DNA of 64,000 nt from Delphinus delphis (GCF_949987515.2 NC_082689.1:98494957-98558956), one strand, 5' to 3'; positions 1-10,924 are shown, counted from the first letter of the stretch. Numbers and translations: made by a program. The notes: generated from the sequence alone by a model not told the origin.

Positions 1-1050
1 TCCTCTATTACCATTAATATTCTCTCCTTGTCTTATAGTTTCACATTTTAATTATTATGTGTCTTGATGTATGTTTCTCTTGGTTCCCCTTGTTTGGAAC
101 TCTCTGGGCTTCCTGAAACTGGATGTCTGTTTCCTTCCCCAGCTTAGGGAGGTTTTCAGCCATTATTTCGTCAAATAAGTTTTCTACCCCTTTTGTTCTT
201 CTCCCTCTGTGACTCCTATAATGTGACTATTAATGCACTTGATGTTGTTTCATGAGTCCCTTAAGCTATCTTCCCTTTTTTTTCCCCCCCATTCCTTTTG
301 TTTTCTCTGCTCTTTGATTGGGTCAGTTCCTCTGCCCTGTCTTTGAGTTCATTGATCCTTTCTTCTGCTTCATCTAGTCTGCTCTTGAACCCCTCTCGTG
401 CATTTCTAGTTCAATAATTGTACACTTTAGCTCTGTGACTTGTTTGGTTCTTTCTTATATTTTCTCTCTCTTTGTTGAAGTTCTCACTGTGTTCGTCCAT
501 TCTTCTCCCACGTTCAGTGAACATGTTTAAGACTACTACTTTGAATTCTTTTTCTTGTAAATTACTTATGTTTCATTAAAATTTTCTTCTCAAGTTTTAT
601 TTATTTGGACCATATTCATCTTTTTCTCCCTTTTGATGACTTGTTTTGGTTTCTGTGAATATAGATGAAACAGCCACCTCTCCCCGTCTTGAAGGGCTGG
701 CCTAGTGTAGATGTACCTTGTCATTCAACCATACCCCAGCTTTTGGTTATCTCTTCAACCTTCCCAATTGTCTAAGCAGCCTATTTTATTTCTAATAGCT
801 TCCAGTAGTTGAGTGTGTGCTGAGATCAGTTAGTGTCCCAAAGAAGAGGATCTCAGCACCTAGATTCAGGCTGATTGGAAGGCAGACCCTCTGGCAACAA
901 CTTTTAAAGATGCAAATATATGCAGTCCTGCAGGACTACAAGCGTAGGCCCCACTGGCCATCAGAGCCAGGTGATCTGGAGATGTCCCCTGGGCAGCAGT
1001 CACAAAATTGGGGCACCCATCTTGTGTTATTTATCTAACTAACTTACCTC
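1..1050 (-). mobile_element. Old L1 (L1M-type) 5'-region fragment
   Basis: A T-rich stretch resembling the reverse strand of the 5' UTR/ORF1-proximal region of ancient mammalian L1 elements. It includes the characteristic 'tttcagccattatttcgtcaaataag' context near 150, and the 'ctgggcagcagtcacaaaat' segment near 990. It is heavily mutated, has no usable reading frame and runs off the left edge. The subfamily is not certain. Confidence 0.6.
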
Positions 1051-1059
1051 ATCACTGAC

Positions 1060-1370
1060 TCTTAGTCCTACAAAGTTAGACTTAAAAATATATCCCCAGC
1101 CATGTCACTAAGCGAAAATGCAAATAGGATATACATATATACAGCATATAGGATGTTATATTATGCTATTAGGATATATACGCAGACCTCTTCTCCATGG
1201 ACACATCTGTAAATGCATAGAAATAGGCCTGGAAGGAGGCATCCCAAATTGATAAGAGTGCTCACCTCTGAGGAGGAGGTAGCATTGGAAGGAGAGCGGT
1301 CAAGGAGCATTTTCTTATCTGTCTGAACGTTTTTACAGTAAAAGATGTATTCAGCACATATTTTTTAATT
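1060..1370 (+). mobile_element. Possible old LINE 3'-end fragment
   Basis: An A-rich stretch with AT-rich runs (1125-1190), then 'ggcctggaaggaggcatccc' and 'cacctctgaggaggaggtag'. This order resembles the 3' ends of old L1-type elements. It is too diverged to place without a library search. Confidence 0.35.
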
Positions 1371-1961
1371 TTTAAAATTTATTTAGAGGAAAAAAGTTTA
1401 CCGAAGTTGAACTGACAGTTTAGTGGCTTTTAATAGTTAAGAATAAAAAGACAGTGAAACTTAATTTTCTAAAATGGGCAATGGTTAGAAAATGTAGAGA
1501 CTCTGGGAACTCTGTAGCATGTTCCTTAGAAATTAAACAGTGCTCCTTGGTCCCCCTACACATCCTCTGTCTGTGAGATTTATCTTACCAGGCCAGCTAC
1601 CTTCCAGGTTTTTCTAACAGAGTTACAAAAGCAATCCTTACAAACAGGCAATTATAGAAATGACATAAAATTGCATGTTTCATATAAATCTAAAGTATGT
1701 CTTTACCTCCCACTTGGGAGTTTTAGGCACTTCAAGTAGCAATTCTCAAGGGAGAGGATGCGGGGCCCAGATGGAAGCAATGCTTGCAAACACACACGCC
1801 TGCAGGGAGTCAGAGGGGAGGGAGCCCTGGCTACTGGTGGAATGTGTTGTATCCCTCAGACACACAGGGCGGCACATGGGCTAAAGGCATCACTTTGAGG
1901 TTCAGCTCTAGTATGATGTTGCATGTCCCAAAAGAAAAATAGTTCATTGATACAAAACGGC

Positions 1962-2006
<45 letters not shown>
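1962..2006. repeat. (TC)n(CA)n microsatellite
   Basis: A short TC run leads into about 17 uninterrupted CA units. It is a typical intronic dinucleotide repeat and probably length-polymorphic. Confidence 0.95.
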
Positions 2007-2007
<1 letters not shown>

Positions 2008-2124
2008 AAAAGCTATTTTCAAAGTAGTCTTCCCCCCTGCAAAAAACAAAAGCATCTTGTGGTTACCTTGGCTGGCTGCTTTGCTCTATAGTACTACAGA
2101 TTGGACAGCATGGGACCAGAATAC

Positions 2125-2330
2125 TTGGTGCAAATCACAGGTGCTCAACTTTCTAGAAGTGTGACTTTGGACGAGTTACTAAATCTCTCTGGCCCTTAGG
2201 ATCCCCATCTGCAAAATGGGGATGATCTTGGGGCCCTCTCTTGTAGGGTTGTTGCAGGTAGTCAATGAGCTGGGAGCCATCTGAAGAGTGCCTGGCAGTC
2301 AGCAAAGTATTTCATAAGCTTAGCCATGAC
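2125..2330 (+). mobile_element. MIR SINE fragment
   Basis: Shows the MIR core order: 'gtgactttggacgagttact', then 'ccccatctgcaaaatgggga', a 'gggttgttg' block and the 'gtgcctggcagtcagcaaagta' end. It is an ancient tRNA-derived SINE, well diverged. Confidence 0.75.
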
Positions 2331-2872
2331 TTGAGTAAACTTCCAGCTTTATAAAGTCAAATGATTACCCAAGACACCCCTAATTTGATGATTATGCTGC
2401 AATTTGGACCTGACACACGAGCTCCTTAAGAAGGGCCCTCCAGTCTTAGTGGGAAGACCCTTGATGTATCCACACAGTATGTTAATAAGGGCTGGCTGTG
2501 TGGTGCTGACTTGGCAAATGGCCATATGTTCTAAGGGCAAAACTTCCCTTGGAACAAGGCAGTGCTCGGCACACTGTCAGCCAGGCCGCCCCCCCCCTCC
2601 CTTCACTGAACCCACACAGGGCCTCTTTGGTAGTGATCTGATTGATTTATTCTCTTCGGAGTTTGGTTTTTGAGAGAATTCCAGGATTTCAAAAACACAC
2701 AGTTGAGAGCCATCTCTCCGTGGTCGCTTATAAAGTACTAACAAACAGAGATAAGATCTTGACGTGTAGCCTGTCATCCTCTCTGGCATGAGACAGTGTG
2801 AACCCAAAAAGTAAATAAAAAGTTCTGTCTAGTACACAGTTTAAAGAAAAACGAACTTTGATTTAAAAGCTC

Positions 2873-2878
2873 TTTATT
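2873..2878 (-). promoter_or_regulatory. GPR39: GPR39 polyadenylation signal (AATAAA, minus strand)
   Basis: TTTATT on the + strand reads AATAAA on the - strand. It is the first canonical signal downstream of the GPR39 stop codon, about 940 nt away, with a T/GT-rich stretch after it. Confidence 0.6.
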
Positions 2879-3110
2879 CACTGGTCCTGGCATCTCAGAA
2901 GCAAGGGAAATGATGCCCGCCGCCTTCACTGCACCTGTCTTGTATTTTGGGGGGGCTCAACGAAACACCCTGGAGCAGTGCCCTGGCCACACCAGGTTTC
3001 TGGGCTGTAGGAGAAGGAAGAAAAGTGCTCTCCGTGGGGATGTGGGCTCAGGGTTGCCGTCTCCTGGCCAGTGCAGGCTGCTAACTCTGGCTCCTCTGGG
3101 TCTGTTGCAG

Positions 3111-3346
3111 GAATCATGTACCGCAAGTCGTGCGCGTCCTCGGCCGCCTGCCTCATCGCCTCGGCTGGGTACCAATCCTTCTGCTCCCCAGGGAAAGTGA
3201 ATTCCGTGTGCATCAGCTGCTGCAACACCCCTCTTTGCAACGGGCCCCGGCCCAAGAAGAGGAGCAGTTCTGCCCCAGCCCTTCGGCCGGGGCTCCCCGG
3301 CACCCTCGTGCTCCTCCAATTAGGCCTTTTCTTGGCACACTGCTGA
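3111..3346 (+). CDS. LYPD1: LYPD1 terminal coding exon (partial gene)
   Basis: Encodes the C-terminal 77 residues of LYPD1 (Lynx2/PHTS), a GPI-anchored Ly6/uPAR three-finger protein of neurons that modulates nicotinic acetylcholine receptors. The exon follows cag at 3108-3110 and starts inside a Gly codon (phase 1). It continues IMYRKSCASSAAC, then FCSPG and CISCCNTPLCN, supplying the later cysteines of the fold, including the family's terminal CCxxxxCN signature. A basic linker (GPRPKKR) and a hydrophobic tail ending LFLAHC form the GPI-attachment signal. The stop is TGA at 3344-3346. The Ly6 part looks almost unchanged from other mammals; the tail is more variable. The frame is intact. Upstream exons lie left of the window. 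Confidence 0.95.
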
Positions 3347-3818
3347 AGCTGAAGGAGATCCCAGCCCCCTCCTGCATCGTTCCTCGGGCCCACCTTCCCC
3401 CAGCCCCCTGAGATTTTTCTAGGTGTCCTTGGATGCTGGGTGGCGAGGGGAATCCGTGTTCTCTTTCTTTCAGTTCCTTGGCAAACAAACAATGGAAGAG
3501 CTCAGTGTAAAAACAAAACTTTGTGAGCTCCGGACGCATTCAGTTTGACTGAATTTTCAGTGTGTCCTTAACGGAAGGAAGGAGGAGGAATGGATACAGA
3601 TGGGCCAACTCTCAGAGTTGAGGCCCGGTTGGCGGCAGCATTCACCCTCAAGTGACACTTGTAAGCGGCCATCTGCTTTTTTCCCAGGCCCGTCTTCCGC
3701 CCCGTCCCTGATGATGGGCGCACAGTTTGTCTTGGCACCGCTGCATGCAGGTAACCGTCGCTTTCGTGTGGGGAGGGCCCGTGGGCGCTCCAGCTTCCCT
3801 TCCTTCCTTGACAGACAG

Positions 3819-4327
3819 TCACACTTCATGCTCCTGGAAGCCATTTTCGGTGGCAGGGTTGGCGGGTTTCACCTCCGAGTTGGGATCCGGTGACTCGCGA
3901 CTCAACTGCTGAGGCCTAGGTTCGGGCTGGGCCTCGCTCTGAAAAGTGCTTAGGAAAACCTTGGTAGTTCTCCTTGCAGAGGAATTGGGCCGGGAAGCCA
4001 GGAAGATGAGCGGGCGGCGCGCGGAGCGGGCACCATCCGCGGCGGAGGCCACGTGGGCGCGCAGGCGCTTCTCCTGGTTGGCATGTGGCAGCGTCAGCCG
4101 GCAGCGCAGCACCTGCCCGAACACGCTGCGGAACTGCTGCGAGGACACGTTGTACAACAGCGGGTTGACCACCGAGCTCAGGTAAAAGAAGGTGTCCGAG
4201 AAGGGAAGAAGGATCATGTATGCCTCGAAGTAGGACTTGGTCCAGTCGTGCTTGGGTCTGGCCGCAGCCATGATCCTCCGAACCTGGTTGGGCATCCAGC
4301 AGACGGCCAACGTCACAACGATCAGCC
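3819..4327 (-). CDS. GPR39: GPR39 terminal coding exon (exon 2, partial gene)
   Basis: Encodes the C-terminal 168 residues of GPR39, the zinc-responsive class A receptor of the ghrelin/neurotensin-receptor group in the plasma membrane. A polypyrimidine tract and cag (minus strand, just above 4327) form the acceptor; the exon starts in a Gly codon (phase 1). In order it gives TM6 with the CWxP motif (CWMP), extracellular loop 3 (RPKHDW), TM7 with NPxxY (NPLLY), and a long Ser/Arg-rich cytoplasmic tail ending NGFQEHEV, stop at 3819-3821. The loop-3 Asp lies, within one residue, at the position of human Asp313, reported to influence the zinc response. The frame is intact and the motifs are kept, so the gene looks functional. 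Exon 1 (TM1-5) lies beyond the right edge. Confidence 0.95.
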
Positions 4328-4554
4328 CTGAGCAGGTGGGAGAGGGGAGAGACAGAGAGAAAAAAAAAATCATAAGCCCAGCAACAACAAGATACCCATA
4401 AGATATTGAGCCCCTCGGTTCTGTGCTTACTGGCCAGGAAATGGTGCCCAATTTTCAAGTTGGGCTTGATTGATGGCTTTTTTTGCCACTAGCAAAAAAA
4501 AAAAAAGAATTTAACACTGTTTCAAGGCCAGGGGCGTTGACTGTGTTAAAGACC

Positions 4555-4560
4555 ATTAAA
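4555..4560 (+). promoter_or_regulatory. LYPD1: Candidate LYPD1 polyadenylation signal (ATTAAA)
   Basis: First ATTAAA/AATAAA on the + strand after the LYPD1 stop. A T/GT-rich stretch follows about 50 nt later. If used, it gives a 3' UTR of about 1.2 kb. Confidence 0.45.
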
Positions 4561-5138
4561 TGCTGTAGACAATTGATTTATACCTGTCGATGCCTGTTAA
4601 TTTAAAAAAATGTTTTTGTTGTTTGTGTATCCAGAAGGCATTTGATGTAGTCCGTAAGTCTGGTTTTGGCCTTTAAGGGATAGATGGATACAGTGTATAG
4701 CCACATCAGATGAAACAATATTTGTACTTTATAGAGTGTTTGTCTAGAGGCAACCCAATGGTTATTTTCAAGACAGAGGGCAGTTGGCAGCCCTTCGGTA
4801 ACAAAGAGGTATATTTAGCGCCACTAATTTTGCATTCAATTTCAGGGGAGGCAAAGTCAGGAGTAGCCTGTCACTGAGCGTGTGTTTTGGACGTGTATTT
4901 AGTAGGCGTGCACACCTGTAATTGCAACACTGCATCTGCAGCAGCACTTCTGTTTCTTTACAGGTGTTTTTAGATATGTCATATATTTGAGCCTCATGGG
5001 GGAAAAAAGATAATTATCCAAAAACCATGGAAAATATAAAACTTGGAGTTCAGCGAGTAACTCACTAGCTCACTGCCTTTGTGTCCCTAAGCTGTACCGT
5101 CAGCAGCCCCGAAAAGATCAGGCTCTAAAAAGACACCC

Positions 5139-5190
5139 CTTAGTGGTCCCCCAGAGGATCAAAACTTAGTGGTCCCCCAGAGGATCAAAA
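5139..5190. repeat. 26-bp perfect tandem duplication
   Basis: Two identical adjacent copies of a 26-bp unit starting cttagtggtcccccagag (5139-5164 and 5165-5190). The surrounding sequence is otherwise unique. No divergence between copies suggests a recent event. Confidence 0.95.
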
Positions 5191-7029
5191 GTTGACTGCA
5201 CGGACAGATGTCTGAACGCCCACCTATTTGCATTCTGAATCACGCAATCATTGCTCTTTCTACAACCTCTGACAGAGAAAAAGATGCTATGTACACCACA
5301 GACAGCTGATATCACTAATGTCATGAGTATTTATCCACAGTGACCAAAAAAGTAAATAAGAAAAGGAAAAGCAGGCATCTGCAGAGCCTTTGCTGTCTTC
5401 TCTTGGGGACCCAAGACACCAGAATGTAAGTTTCTAGGTGGAGAGCTGATATCTTAGAGCTTAGAGCTGTGTTTTGGATTTTCAGAAATTCTTCCTCCCT
5501 CTCCTAAATTTACATAATATATTAAGAAGAAAAATTCATTCACATTTTCAAACCCTCTGATTCTCTAGGAAGCCACAGGTAAGTGATTGTCGGCAACGAC
5601 CCCTTCTTGCCTCTGATCAATGGTAAATATTTCATTAATAAATGCTCCAGGAAAAACAGCCATGTTTATCCATCCAGGGTTGGCACACCCGCACACCCTC
5701 GCCTAAGCATCCCCCCCTTGCCTGGGGCGGCAGAGGGGCCCTAGTTATGTTCTCCCAACAACCAATCCTCCAAAAATCCCAGCTGTCAGCAAAGATGACC
5801 CGTGAAACCTGCTCTCCCCTGTTAAATTTCCAAACAGGCTTGACAGGTTTATCGGGTCAAACCTCAGCCCACACTTGAAATACAAACCAATTTGCTTATT
5901 TCTTTCCTTTGCTACACTCAGTAAATCTAAAAATAAAACAGGCAAAGTAACATTGATCTGATGAAAGGCAAAAAAAATCACCTTAAGAGTACAGGCTGAA
6001 GCACCTAGTTCCAGCTGCTGGATGGGAACAAAAATCAACGTTGTTCTGATTGATTGATTACCAAAAAAAAAAAAAAACCTGCATAGGAAAAGCGGGGACT
6101 CTAAGAGGCACGGGTGTGTCCAGTGTCCAGCCACCACTGCTATTCCAAGTGTGTTCTGAAGTTATTTCTCCTTGTTTCTTATCTCATGTAGCTCTGGCTG
6201 AAAGGTTCATCTTGTTAATTGTGAAGGACTCAGGTAACTCACCTCGCGAAACAACATATCGTCACAAAGTTTTCTATCTTTTTCTCTTCCTTGCCACTGA
6301 ATTTCACAGAACAAGTACCAACCATCTTCATCTAAGGACTTATTTCTTAGAATGTGGAAACTGAGCTGTGTGCCATGCTCACTGTGGGAGGTTGTGCTTG
6401 CAGGTCCAAGGATCTAGAAAGGCAACGAGAACCACCTTGTACTTACCCTGGTTGAACATAGCACAGCTTCTGAAGCCAACAGAAAGAAAAGGCAGCAGTG
6501 TGGGGCAAAAGAGAAGTTACACGATTTTTCTTCTCCTGTCCTGTTCTCTTGATCTCTTGTTTACATGACCCTTATTCTCCCATTACCTACACCCCCTCTG
6601 CCTGGAGTCGATCGTTCTTTGATTGACCGTCCCATCAAAAGGAAGCAGAGTTCCATAAAAGGCAAGACCCAGCATCCCCGGTCCAGACACGGGCAGATGA
6701 AGGATTGTGGCTGGTTTATAGTTTTAGCCAGGATAGAATTCTTGCTCTGAACAGTTGAATAAGTAGGAGGTACCTTAGTCTGAACAAGTAAGAAGATGCG
6801 GAACCAGACGAGAGATTTTTTCAATGATGAGAAAAAGAAGGGAAAGGTTAGCCTTCTTCTGGGTGTAGAAGCAAACAGATAGACATGAAAGAAAATACAA
6901 ATTTGGGGAAGAAGCGAAACAAGGAACTGAGTTGAAATGGTCAGGGATTAAAAGATGAGGCACTGGACAGGTCCTGAGATGTAAGAAAGCACCATGCCGA
7001 TTGCTTATTGCGTTTTCCCTATGTTAGTT

Positions 7030-7190
7030 CAGTGATAAGTGCTCTCTGTTAGTTTCCCATGCATTGCTCACAACAACCTGCTGAGATCAAAACTGTTATT
7101 ATCAGATCCAAACTGTTATCTTAATTTTCTGGCTGAGGAAGTTGAGGCTCAGAGGTTAGTTACCCAAGGGCTAGCTATAGCCAAGACACA
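7030..7190 (-). mobile_element. MIR SINE fragment
   Basis: Reverse-strand MIR order: 'attgctcacaacaacctgctgag', then 'gaggaagttgaggctcagagg', then 'acccaagggctagct'. Strongly diverged. Confidence 0.6.
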
Positions 7191-7327
7191 TGCTTGCTGG
7201 ACTCCAAAATCCACAAGCTATATATATATATTTTTTTCTCCAAGACAATATTGTCTCCTCTCACATTGTCAATTTGAAAAATAAAACATAAGTAAACATG
7301 AGCCATCATCCCACCATACATAATAGG

Positions 7328-7618
7328 TATTAAACAGCACTGCCCACTAGAAATACAAGCCACATATGTAATTTTAAAATCTCAACCCCATTCAAAAAGT
7401 AAGAGGTGAAATCAATTTTAATGATTTTAATCCAGTATGCCCCAGATACCATCATTTCACACACGGTTTCAACGTGCAACGAATCAAACTATTCATGCGA
7501 TGTTTTACATTTGCTTACATTTCTTACTAAGTCTTTGAAACCCAGTGTGGCTTTTATGCTTACAGCACATTTCAGCTGGGACCAGCCCCCTCTGGCTAGT
7601 GGCTACGCCACAGGTTAA
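7328..7618. mobile_element. hAT-Charlie (MER1-type) non-autonomous DNA transposon
   Basis: Resembles MER1-group hAT elements: 'cagcactgcccactagaaat' at the left end, a middle matching 'gtgaaatcaattttaatgat' and 'actaagtctttgaaacccag', and a right end 'ggctagtggctacgcca'. No transposase is encoded. Confidence 0.6.
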
Positions 7619-7697
7619 AGTAACCCTTCATAGACTCTCCCCAAGGCAGCAAGGCTCCCAATTTCCTTCTCCTCCCATTTCCCACTTCCCAGCCACA

Positions 7698-7711
7698 CCC
7701 CCCCCCCCCCC
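7698..7711 (+). repeat. C14 homopolymer
   Basis: Fourteen consecutive C bases in pyrimidine-rich intron sequence. Such runs are prone to length variation and sequencing error. Confidence 0.9.
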
Positions 7712-7719
7712 AGAGTCCT

Positions 7720-9030
7720 GCCAAACCAAAGAAACCTTCACAGAATCTCCCACCTAGCCTGTATTTATCCCTCCTAAGATTCTGACGATGCAACCAAGGT
7801 TGAATCTGGATCGTATTTCTGAATACACATTCTCCGCTATAGTGTAGACCAAGTCGATCCAGTCTTTTCACAGAAAGCCTTCCCTATAAGGGACTACAAA
7901 TTATTTAAAGCATAAATAATTGTGAAAACACACAAGTTTATTTTGCATCCCTCATTCTAAGCCTTGCCTAGTCATTCTGCAGTAACACAGATTGTGCCGC
8001 ATACCTGCCAGAGCTGCTAGAATATACTTCCCCATCTCAGCTGGAGATGGGGAAAATGGAGCACTGGGCACCCAGGTACAGTCAATGGACAGTGTAACAG
8101 AGGTGAGCCTTGGTGGTGTCAGAAGTCAAACTAGCCCCCTTATAAAATGGTCATTTTATAATAACAAGTGAATTGCTCCTTTCTACGTTTGAAAACAAAG
8201 TTCATTATTTTAGGTGACACATTGCTGAGAATAAACACCATGTCCAACAGTGGCTTTTTATTCTGACCGTTCACAACTGGTTCAGCTCCAGTCCCAGCTA
8301 CTCTGTAGCCGAGACAAAGCTTTAAAGTTTTACTCACGCCTTAATAGCATATTCAAGGTTTGACTAAAGTTACGCTGGACTGCAATCCATTTGCACTTGT
8401 ATATTACATTTGGAAAAATCTAGAATGCTTCGGTCTGTGTGGTGTAATCTGTAGCCCGCAGGTAAATGACTTCAGTGTGAACTTGAGTGGAGATCAGTGA
8501 ACTGAACTCAGTCACTGAGTAAAGCACGTAAACTGTTTTAAGTGAAACTTAAACAGTGGTGGCTGGACACTGGACACACCCGTGCCTCTTAGAGTCCCCG
8601 CTTTTAAGATCTGTATCGTACAGCCGTGCACTCTGGGTTAAGAAATACCTTCACGTCTTGCCTGTTTTCCCACATAAAGTACTTCCATTTTTCCTCCTTG
8701 ATCACTGCACTAAAGTGACAAGAGCCCATTAGGCGGTGACACATTTATTCTCAGCAGAGTACTGTTTAAAAAACAGAAGTAATGCAGACGTCCAACAGCG
8801 TCCTGCGCTGAAGCCTGATATTTCAACAGCGTTCAAGTCAGCCTGCTTGGTTGAGTCTTCAGAAGGGCATTAAGCTATGCCGCCTGGGATGTGGCGGCAT
8901 CACACATCCGACACCGTGCTCCGTTTTCTCCCCTCCAATCTTTAAAGTGAAGGTAACTATTTGTGAGTCCCCCAGAAATGACTCACAGTTACTCACAGTC
9001 AGAAAACGGGACAGCAGGAAGAGAACGCCC
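7720..9030. other. Unassigned intron sequence
   Basis: No gene or clear transposon recognised. Short open frames here lack domains or splice context. Confidence 0.5.
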
Positions 9031-9034
9031 TTGT

Positions 9035-9125
9035 CCTACAAGTGACAGAACTGCGGCTAAGTGATTTGCTCAAAATCTCACAGGTCACGGTGGCAGGACC
9101 GCTGCTCAGAACACTGGATTCCACC
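9035..9125 (-). mobile_element. MIR-like fragment
   Basis: Contains 'aagtgatttgctcaaaatct', then 'cacaggtcacggtggcaggacc', which is the reverse-strand order of a short MIR core. Confidence 0.5.
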
Positions 9126-9449
9126 CGAAATGGACCAAAAATTATTTTTCAATGTAGTGGGATGGCTTTGTCTTTCACTTTTTGGCTCAAGTGCTAACCG
9201 TTCACAGCATGGAATTCAATGAGAGGCAGGTCCATCTCAGACCCCAGCCAAAGTCAGCACAACACCTCGATTTAGAACCAGGATTCCGTTTTAGAAGCAG
9301 GTCCCTCAAGAACAGGCACGTGACAAAGCTCTGGAGCACACATATTCCCCCCAGAGGAAGCTGAAGTTCTCCCAAAGGAGCTGAAGAATGTTTGCAAAAC
9401 GAAATATGATTCCAGGTCATGACCTGACGAGCAAGCCTTAAGGACACCA

Positions 9450-9535
9450 TTTATCCACCCGATCTGTCCATCCATCCATCCGCCTATCTGCGTCTGTCTA
9501 TCAGTCCATCCATCTGCCCATCCATCTGCCTTACA
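9450..9535. repeat. Degenerate (TCCA)n tetranucleotide repeat
   Basis: Interrupted runs of tccatccatcca with gtct and ctgc variants; an ageing microsatellite. Confidence 0.8.
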
Positions 9536-9958
9536 TAAGCACATGCTACAAAAGAATATCTAGCTCGTCCTAAGCAGGAAAGATCTGGATATTTGATCCT
9601 TCCTCAAGTGAAGTTATTTTGTTTGCTTTTAAAGAAATCACCAAGATTTACTTTTCCACCTGTTAGAGTCCCGTTTCACTGAATCACTGAAGCCTCGATT
9701 TAGGATTTCAGTGATTAGCAGAGCTGTCCGTCTCTTCCTGCCCCAATATTCCAATTTCTCTCTAACCCCAACCGCGGTGAGCAGGAGTCAGAGCCCCTGT
9801 CCAAGGCACTGACGATAAAACGCTGAGAAAGGTGAGGCAGCCACCGCCTGGTGACGTTTTGCAAAGGGCCACGACGGCAATCTGGACAACATTACGGCAG
9901 CAATGTGCAGGGCTGGCTGACCTTCCCACAGGTGGGAACACTCAGAAAATTAAAGGAG

Positions 9959-10153
9959 GGAGACTTCCCTGGCGGTCCAGTGGTTAAGACTTCGCCTTCT
10001 AATGCAGCGGGTGCGGGTTCGATCCCTGGTCGGGGAGCTAAGACCCCCCACATGCCTCGGGGCCAAAAAACCGAAACAGAACAGCAGCAATGTTGTAACA
10101 AATTCAATAAAGACTTTAAAAATGGTCCACATCAAAAGAAAAAATCTTTAAGA
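9959..10153 (+). mobile_element. CHR-type SINE, short tRNA-headed form
   Basis: A cetartiodactyl tRNA-derived SINE beginning 'acttccctggcggtccagtg', with a B-box-like 'gggttcgatccc' and an A-rich tail. It is flanked by an exact 13-bp target duplication, aaaattaaaggag (9946-9958 and 10154-10166). It lacks the 'gcggctgggcccg' body of the other copies, so it is a different, probably older subfamily. Confidence 0.9.
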
Positions 10154-10610
10154 AAAATTAAAGGAGAGTAAGAGTTAGTTTGCCTGGAAAATGGCAGTCA
10201 GGCCGAGGAGGAATGGGGATGGAGGAATGCAAGGGCCGCTCCTTTCTGAGAGCTGCACGGCTCATTGTGGCCAGAACAAAGAGCTGGGTGGAGCAGGTGG
10301 GAATGGAAGTCAGCGAGAGAGCACTGCATCTGTTTGTTGGCAATTGCGTAGAGCAGTGCGCAGAACACCTGCTTGTCAACTGACGTTTAGAATCACAGTT
10401 GCCGGTGGAAAGTAAACATATGGTTGGTTGAATGAAGGGGCCAGGAAGAGGCAAATACATCCAAGCAAAAGTTTTAGCGCTTTCTGGAGTTCTGTCGTCG
10501 TGTTTGCCAATCTGCTCTTGCCAGCCAGCTGAGACACTGACTCACTCGCTGCCTTCGACCCAAGGAGCCCAAATCAGCGCAGACCTTGATTCAGTCTCTC
10601 ACCTCTAAGA

Positions 10611-10775
10611 CAGCGGTTCTCAAAGCGGGGGTTCCCGGAACAGCAGCATCAGTACTACCTGGGAACTCGTGAGAAATGCACAACCCAGACCCACTGAATC
10701 AGAGACTTGCGGGTGGGACCCCTGGGGTTAACAAGGCCACTGGTTGGTGCTGTTACTCAAATTTGAGAACCGCTG
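10611..10775 (+). mobile_element. MER5A-type hAT element with intact ends
   Basis: A 165-bp non-autonomous hAT-Charlie element. The 14-bp terminal inverted repeats are perfect (CAGCGGTTCTCAAA and its reverse complement). The 8-bp target duplications match at 7 of 8 positions (ctctaaga 10603-10610, gtctaaga 10776-10783). The interior has the MER5 hallmark 'ctactgaatcagag'-like context. The ends are unusually well kept for such an old family. Confidence 0.9.
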
Positions 10776-10924
10776 GTCTAAGAGAAGCACAGTTGGAGGT
10801 GGAGCCTGGATCAGTGGGCATTGGTGTGGCCTCATCACCACACCACACCCTGCCACGGGCTTGCCTTTGAAGCATCCCATTCGAATGAGTGTACTACGGC
10901 TCTGACAGTAACTGTGAAACTACT

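Larger units (their letters stand above)
1..3110 (+). other. LYPD1: LYPD1 intron before the terminal coding exon (partial)
   Basis: This stretch lies directly upstream of the LYPD1 terminal exon and ends in a good acceptor: a branch-like ctaac at 3081-3085, a pyrimidine-rich tract and cag at 3108-3110. The upstream LYPD1 exons, with the signal peptide and first half of the Ly6 domain, are not in the window. It holds an L1 fossil, a dinucleotide microsatellite and a MIR. I see no exon in 1370-1960 or 2330-2850. From about 2850 rightwards it probably also belongs to the GPR39 3' UTR on the other strand. Confidence 0.85.
2850..3818 (-). other. GPR39: Predicted GPR39 3' UTR
   Basis: Runs from the GPR39 stop codon (3819-3821 on the - strand) to just past the first AATAAA met downstream on that strand (2873-2878). 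I saw no other canonical signal between the two. A T/GT-rich stretch follows on the minus strand at about 2855-2825, as expected downstream of a cleavage site. The UTR would be about 960 nt and contains the whole LYPD1 terminal coding exon in antisense. The end point is inferred from sequence alone. Confidence 0.6.
3347..4590 (+). other. LYPD1: Predicted LYPD1 3' UTR
   Basis: Runs from the LYPD1 stop to just past an ATTAAA at 4555-4560, the first plausible poly(A) signal on this strand. A T/GT-rich stretch at about 4609-4629 fits a downstream element. It covers the entire GPR39 exon 2 coding part in antisense. A longer form could use the AATAAA at 5637-5642. Transcript ends are inferred. Confidence 0.5.

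Noticed and set aside
2926..3492. 188-codon open frame antisense to LYPD1
   Set aside because: Shadow of the GC-rich LYPD1 exon; lies in the predicted GPR39 3' UTR; no protein features.
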